Shown here piece after piece: positions 60,801 to 64,000 of a DNA stretch of 64,000 bases; the first letter of the stretch is position 1, and each line of letters begins with the position of its first letter. Origin of the DNA: Chloroflexota bacterium (GTDB lineage: Bacteria > Chloroflexota > Anaerolineae > B4-G1). Location of the stretch: the NCBI GenBank assembly GCA_024232355.1, contig JAAEPW010000967.1:62001-126000 (forward strand), given 5' to 3'. The notes under the pieces were generated by a model, which saw nothing but the letters and a program-made list of their open reading frames with translations, did no database searches and was not told where the DNA came from. The translations under genes were made by a program, and so were the position numbers.

Positions 60801-61435
60801 CCTATCTGATACTGGCCCAGGAAGAGTTTGATAGTGACCAGCGTCCTGAAAAAGTAACCCGATACTTGGGCACCGTAGGGGATGAAATTGAGCGCATTGC
60901 AGCCATCGTACGCCGTATGCGCGATTTTTACCTCCCCGCGCGCAAAGAGCTGCAACCCATCTACCTGCACGCAGTTCTAGAAAGCGTGCTTGAACTCACC
61001 AACAAACAATTACAACACAGCAATATCACTGTCGAACGCGCTTGGGTTGACTATTTACCCGAAATCCAAGCCAACCCAGATCATCTCAAACAAGTCTTTT
61101 TGAATTTGATGCTCAATGGCATCGATGCGATGGCAACAGGGGGAACTCTGTACATATCCACCGCTGTGGATCAAATACAACTTGGCAGCGATCAAAAACC
61201 ACTGCCGGCGGTGCGTGCCGAGTTCAGTGACACGGGCGAAGGCATACCACCAGAAGTATTGCCTCACATCTTTGAACCCTTTTTCACCACCAAAGAACGC
61301 GGATCAGGATTAGGATTATCCATCAGCTATGGCATCATTCAAGCCCACAATGGGCAAATCACAGTAGAAAGTCACATAGGGCTAGGGACGACCTTTGCCA
61401 TCCTTCTGCCCGTGGAACAACCGTTGAATGGTTAA
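57818..61435 (+). CDS. Multi-sensor histidine kinase with N-terminal receiver, PAS and four GAF domains
   Basis: 1205 residues from GTG 57818 (AGGAGG 57803-57808). Order: receiver domain (about 5-125, Asp54 in LILLDIMMPGMDG); PAS (about 140-265, LVELSPNGIVIVNTNGLIDL); GAF1 (about 275-435) with a cysteine cluster SCPLCTSHP ... VKCPHVP; GAF2 with a diverged core (about 440-620); GAF3 (about 625-800); GAF4 (about 805-965); HisKA with phospho-acceptor His in ASIAHEINNPLQAM; HATPase (NLMLNGIDAM, DTGEGIPPEVLPHIF, GSGLGLSISYG). No membrane segment, so the signal is internal. The OmpR-type regulator gene follows after 14 bp and is the likely partner. Confidence 0.92.
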   Translation: MHESTILITDDELASRTLLKMLLSREGYNLAFASNGAEAIAKATEAPPDLILLDIMMPGMDGFEVCRRLRADPLLSTVPIVIVTALDDRNSRSKGIEAGADGFVSKPFDHIELQERVRTIVRLNRYRLLRERAKFEQLVELSPNGIVIVNTNGLIDLANPTILQMLGAKKQDLVIGKNILTFVIPEQVEYCSTFLHDTITGTIQSAKTETWLVRLNGEHFPVEISAGHMVWNGELAAQITVTDITERKRAEESLRRYANEQSVLYAVASVATTLLTPKKLLSAVLDAVLPTLDTDIGWATLSSSTSDEPPYIVAWCGVSKSFLEAWKTASLYSCPLCTSHPIDENTHVKLTPIVKCPHVPTETLTSVDLDNYVCVPLHAGDRILGALNVAWSTPRPHPQADYDLLMTIGQQVGLALQNTQLYQAARQVDQLQVLNELDQALAATLDPEKAAEITLQHIAAALDMPIGTLFILPPQLNTHFTQMDTQELWIDPQKVQPVSQKVLMVPQEMRTFSLEQGWIEITTSEETTQRLQNLLEQTSKGQNPILLASNELAKEWTPYNLAIPIWIDQDLTAILTLGGRAANRPLTDEDLALTQAAASHAGQAIQNARLYQASQQQSDRLSTLHAISTATVSSLELDTVLHKVLELTCQALNATAGSVLMSDPDTGKMIFVLTLPEEMSALHSHQLLPGQGIAGWVAQHGRAVRVNDVNHDTRWYDGMDQITGLETRSVLCAPMKHYEKITGVIEIVNKRDGQFTKEDLSLLEAISFIAATALENARLYTTTRSRAAELARLNEVGLALTSTLDFSTVVHAALSQIQRLFQAEHVSLLQPDPQTDELCFVQAMVGRTPVEIPVRLPPGKGIAGWALEQRQPVLVDDARTDPRSLEWIHPYIGTQVGGLMAVPLLAREQDIGVIEVSSNEPGAYTNNELRTLQAVASTLSMALENAGLYDELKTLLHEREQAQAQLIHAEKMTALGRLTASIAHEINNPLQAMQTYLILAQEEFDSDQRPEKVTRYLGTVGDEIERIAAIVRRMRDFYLPARKELQPIYLHAVLESVLELTNKQLQHSNITVERAWVDYLPEIQANPDHLKQVFLNLMLNGIDAMATGGTLYISTAVDQIQLGSDQKPLPAVRAEFSDTGEGIPPEVLPHIFEPFFTTKERGSGLGLSISYGIIQAHNGQITVESHIGLGTTFAILLPVEQPLNG

Positions 61436-61449
61436 AGTAAGGAGCGACG

Positions 61450-62259
61450 ATGCTTCCAACAACTAAAATTCTGGTCGTGGACGACGAGGCAAACATCCGT
61501 ACTTCTCTGAAAGAGATACTGGCGCGGGACGGATATCATGTCGTCACTGCGGAAAGTGGAGAAGCGGCACTGGCACTGCTCCCAACTCACGAGTTCGACC
61601 TGGCGCTGCTTGACCTCCAACTAACGGGTATTGGAGGGATAGAGGTATTGGCAGCCTTGCGCGAACAATCGCCAACCACAATCGCTATTGTACTTACAGC
61701 TCACGCCTCGCTGGAAACAGCCGTAGAAGCGTTGCGCAAAGGTGCTCACGACTATTTGTTCAAACCCTGCAAACCAGCCGAGTTGCGCGAGAGCATACGC
61801 AAGGGACTTGTCAACCGCCAGGGAGCACAGAGCCTTGATCTATTGCAACAAGTAGAACAAATGACCAGCAGTCTAGAAAATATCCGAGCCACCATCCTGG
61901 AGCAAATCGAAAAACCGCCATCCACCACCGTCCAACCTCCAGAAAGACAACAGCGCTTCCTGCAACAGGGCAAACTAATCGTAGATCTTTTACGCCACGT
62001 AATCACTATGGACGGACACCTGCTCGATCTCAGTCCCACAGAGTTTGATCTGCTGGCGTGCTTGATCAGCAAAGCCCCCCAAATCGTATCACCACAGGAG
62101 CTTGTACGCGAAGTGCAAGGATACGAGAGTGATCAGTGGGAAGCAAGTGAAACAATACGCCAACATATCTATCGCATTCGGCAAAAGATCAAACAAGTGG
62201 CCGGGCACACCAACGTTATCCGCACAGTGCGGGGAGTAGGGTACACCATAGACGAGTAG
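61450..62259 (+). CDS. Response regulator, receiver plus OmpR-type winged helix
   Basis: 269 residues; AAGGAG precedes ATG 61450. Receiver with VVDDEANIRTSL, Asp55 in LALLDLQLTGIGG, TAHAS and FKPCKP. A coiled, Gln-rich linker (about 130-175) is followed by a winged helix (LDLSPTEFDLLACLISKAPQ, then IRQHIYRIRQKIKQ and VIRTVRGVGYTIDE). Predicted DNA-binding output of the kinase encoded just upstream. Confidence 0.92.
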   Translation: MLPTTKILVVDDEANIRTSLKEILARDGYHVVTAESGEAALALLPTHEFDLALLDLQLTGIGGIEVLAALREQSPTTIAIVLTAHASLETAVEALRKGAHDYLFKPCKPAELRESIRKGLVNRQGAQSLDLLQQVEQMTSSLENIRATILEQIEKPPSTTVQPPERQQRFLQQGKLIVDLLRHVITMDGHLLDLSPTEFDLLACLISKAPQIVSPQELVREVQGYESDQWEASETIRQHIYRIRQKIKQVAGHTNVIRTVRGVGYTIDE

Positions 62260-62298
62260 CACAAAACCGCCAAACACAACGCAGGACCAAGGCAGAAG

Positions 62299-62338
62299 AT
62301 CAAGCAAGAAACAGCATGCTTGATTTTCTGTTTTTTTT
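62299..62338 (+). terminator. Intrinsic terminator after the two-component genes
   Basis: ATCAAGCA and TGCTTGAT pair (62299-62324) and a T-rich run ending in eight T follows. Confidence 0.85.
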
Positions 62339-62353
62339 AATAGTTTGTTAACG

Positions 62354-62412
62354 TAATTGTTACAAAATAGTCACACAACACTCACTACAAACAACCCTTT
62401 TTGTGTTACAAT
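62354..62412 (+). promoter_or_regulatory. Promoter of the receiver protein gene with motif shared with the giant gene
   Basis: TAATTGTTACAAA (62354-62366), four bases, TCACA, then extended -10 TGTTACAAT (TACAAT 62407-62412). Motif-to-minus-10 distance is 53 bp, against 43 bp at the giant gene, a difference close to one helical turn. Confidence 0.55.
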
Positions 62413-62450
62413 AAAATCCAAACATAAAACTAGGCGGGAAAGGAATGCGA

Positions 62451-62837
62451 ATGGAACACATTCTCACCCAACGTCGAATCCTGGTTGTGGATGACGAGGA
62501 AAAGGTGGCGCTAGGCCTCCGAGACGGCCTGGAAATGCTCCCCAACTGCGAGGTTGCTGTCGCGAATGATAGCGAGCAAGCACTAGAACTCTTTCAACAA
62601 CAATCCTTTGACCTGTTGATTACAGACTATAACATGCCGGGCGCAAACGGCATAACGCTGGCTACGTGCATCCGGCAATCCTACTCGCAGACAGCCATCA
62701 TTATGGTCACCGCCTGCGCCAGCGACGCGCTGCGCAAGCAAGCCACCCAGGCTTCCATCCAACATATCTTACAGAAACCCGTACACATTGCCAAAATCCG
62801 CAATGTGGCGTCAAAAGTATTGGCTCAAAATTCGTAA
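62451..62837 (+). CDS. Stand-alone response-regulator receiver protein
   Basis: 128 residues from ATG 62451, chosen over ATG 62445 because AAAGG is 7 rather than 1 base away. VVDDEEKVALGL, Asp59 in LLITDYNMPGANG, MVTACAS and LQKPV give a complete receiver fold. No output domain. The exported protein gene at 62877 follows closely, so it may be co-transcribed with surface genes. Confidence 0.88.
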   Translation: MEHILTQRRILVVDDEEKVALGLRDGLEMLPNCEVAVANDSEQALELFQQQSFDLLITDYNMPGANGITLATCIRQSYSQTAIIMVTACASDALRKQATQASIQHILQKPVHIAKIRNVASKVLAQNS

Positions 62838-62876
62838 ATTTTGTATTGTATCTAGATACTTTCAGGAGGTATTCAA

Positions 62877-64000
62877 TTGTTCAAGCACACAAAAATGAGG
62901 TTATGGTTTATTGTTTTAGTTTCTTTACTTGTACTACTCCCCCTTTTCACCCCGCACCCAGCCTCTGCCCTACCGGCTGGCTTTCAGGAATATCTGGTAA
63001 TGGGTGATGAATATCAGATTTACCGGATGTTTCTCGCACTTCCCGGTGGTTCTAGTGCCTGGAATATAATGTGTTCCGTCGTCACCATAGTTGCCACTTC
63101 CAACGGACAACAAGTTTACTATGACCACTGGGAAGATGGCTACGAGACCAACATTTTTACCCCGGTACAAACAACCACGCTTACTTTTGGCGATGGTAAC
63201 ACAGCCAACGGCGATAGCGGCCACGACAGCGACACACTCGCTCCAGGTATCGTTCTCTCCCTGGCAAGTGATGATAACGGTGCTGGTGACGTAACAGACA
63301 CAATAAACGTTAATCCTCGCGACCCGAACGAAATCCGCTACGACAGTCGAGATCGCATTGTGACCACCGGCGGCCCAGCAAACGTGGTTCACGCCGTGTG
63401 GCCCAACGCCACCACTTATATTGGCGGAGCGTGGGAAATCTACTCTTTCCAAGCATGGCACAATGGTACATCTTACACCGTACCGGTCGGAGAAGGTTCT
63501 TTTGATGACTTTGACTACACATGGCTGGAAATCCAGGCCGCTGAAGACGATACCAGCGTGACCATAGACAATGGTACGACAACCGTCAACATCACCCTGG
63601 ACCGAGGAGATACCTATGGCAGCAACGGATATATCAACAGTGCTGCTGCTTCATCCATCATCATCAACGAAGGCACGGCCATCAACACCACTAAACCCGT
63701 ACAAGCAGGTCTAGTCACCGGCTCCGATGATGATGGAGGAGGCTATCAAACCCGCTTTTTCGCCATGATCCCCGACGTCGTTTGGGGAACCGAGTATATA
63801 GCACCCGTGTCGAGCATCTCTGGAGACGCTGACGCCCAAAGCCAGATTTACTTTTTCAACCCCAACGACTTTACTATTACCGTTAACACTTCTGACCAGA
63901 TCTCTAGTACTGGTGTCATCACCCTACCGGCCAACAGCGCTCGGTCCTACTCGGATAGTATGGGACACTATGTGCCGCCAAACTCGGCCATTCGGCTTAT
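62877..64000 (+). CDS. Exported surface protein, N-terminal part (cut by window end)
   Basis: Start TTG 62877 with AGGAGGT at 62864-62870; ATG 62895 is an alternative. 374 codons are in the window and the frame stays open. A signal peptide (MRLWFIVLVSLLVLLPLF...PASA) is followed by a beta-rich region: QVYYDHWEDGYETNIF, SLASDDNGAGDVTDTINV, VVHAVWPNATTYIGGAWEIY, KPVQAGLVTGSDDDGGGYQT and FFAMIPDVVWGTEYIAPV. The YYDHWEDGYE and KPVQ...GxEYIAPV phrases occur, as I recall, at the front of large DUF11-type proteins of Chloroflexota and Actinomycetota. The remainder is probably another repeat-rich protein. Confidence 0.85.
   Translation, partial: MFKHTKMRLWFIVLVSLLVLLPLFTPHPASALPAGFQEYLVMGDEYQIYRMFLALPGGSSAWNIMCSVVTIVATSNGQQVYYDHWEDGYETNIFTPVQTTTLTFGDGNTANGDSGHDSDTLAPGIVLSLASDDNGAGDVTDTINVNPRDPNEIRYDSRDRIVTTGGPANVVHAVWPNATTYIGGAWEIYSFQAWHNGTSYTVPVGEGSFDDFDYTWLEIQAAEDDTSVTIDNGTTTVNITLDRGDTYGSNGYINSAAASSIIINEGTAINTTKPVQAGLVTGSDDDGGGYQTRFFAMIPDVVWGTEYIAPVSSISGDADAQSQIYFFNPNDFTITVNTSDQISSTGVITLPANSARSYSDSMGHYVPPNSAIRL

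Noticed and set aside
1..64000. tRNA, rRNA, replication origin and phage attachment sites.
   Set aside because: None were recognised on either strand by eye; a tRNA-specific scan would be needed to exclude a tRNA gene fully.

Overview
The window looks like a chromosomal segment of a Chloroflexota bacterium, probably Anaerolineae-like. This is inferred from gene content: Thr/Pro-rich stalk proteins, exported proteins ending in a (Y/F)LP-x-hydrophobic-R/K tail, a fused EcfA protein, a fungal/Bacteroidota-type ketol-acid reductoisomerase, and many intergenic hairpin repeats. No rRNA, tRNA, CRISPR or prophage genes were seen. Coding is dense and both strands are used.

Layout. 1-6570: an IS21-family remnant, two exported surface proteins (816-2045 with a PKD domain and LPATG end; 2084-5392 with DUF11 repeats), and an internally deleted ISAs1-type element that keeps perfect 18-bp ends. 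6571-16318: a probable molybdenum/tungsten island. A minus-strand ECF-type transporter (S, T and fused A parts) travels with a SUOX-like-domain membrane protein and a TiaS-like protein. A divergent pair (a small basic protein and a DUF134 regulator) starts at a strong promoter with a palindromic operator. A tungstate-type ABC transporter operon (tupB-tupC-tupA) ends in a molybdenum-storage-protein gene, and its leader holds a structured RNA plus an intrinsic terminator (candidate Moco/tungsten-cofactor riboswitch). A GntR-type regulator with a molybdate-binding-like domain lies upstream. 16373-22991: a frameshifted flavoprotein, a membrane-anchored Mrr-like nuclease, and a six-gene minus-strand run (nitroreductase, alcohol dehydrogenase, radical SAM, PPK2, DsrE-like, ferritin-like). 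23103-40851: a 4705-residue surface protein with ten tandem 498-bp GEVED repeats, a C25 (gingipain-type) cysteine peptidase, and a small sortase-like-signal protein.

40913-56760: branched-chain amino acid genes on the minus strand, in transcription order ilvB-ilvN-ilvC-leuA-(small ORF)-leuC-leuD-cimA-threonine dehydratase-asparaginase-GNAT-methyltransferase, then a B3/B4 protein, leuB and ilvD. Upstream of ilvB, behind a consensus promoter, I found two successive short leader ORFs rich in Ile/Leu/Val codons. Each is followed by an intrinsic terminator, and each terminator has a complementary antiterminator strand at the end of its leader ORF. This tandem ribosome-mediated attenuator is the most striking regulatory system in the window.

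56832-64000: a UbiA-type prenyltransferase, a large REC-PAS-GAF-histidine kinase with an OmpR-type partner, a stand-alone receiver protein, and the start of another exported surface protein cut by the window edge. The promoter before the receiver gene shares an upstream motif and extended -10 with the promoter of the giant surface protein. The kinase gene and the giant gene also share a hairpin just before their ribosome binding sites. Together these suggest that the signalling genes and the surface proteins are co-regulated.
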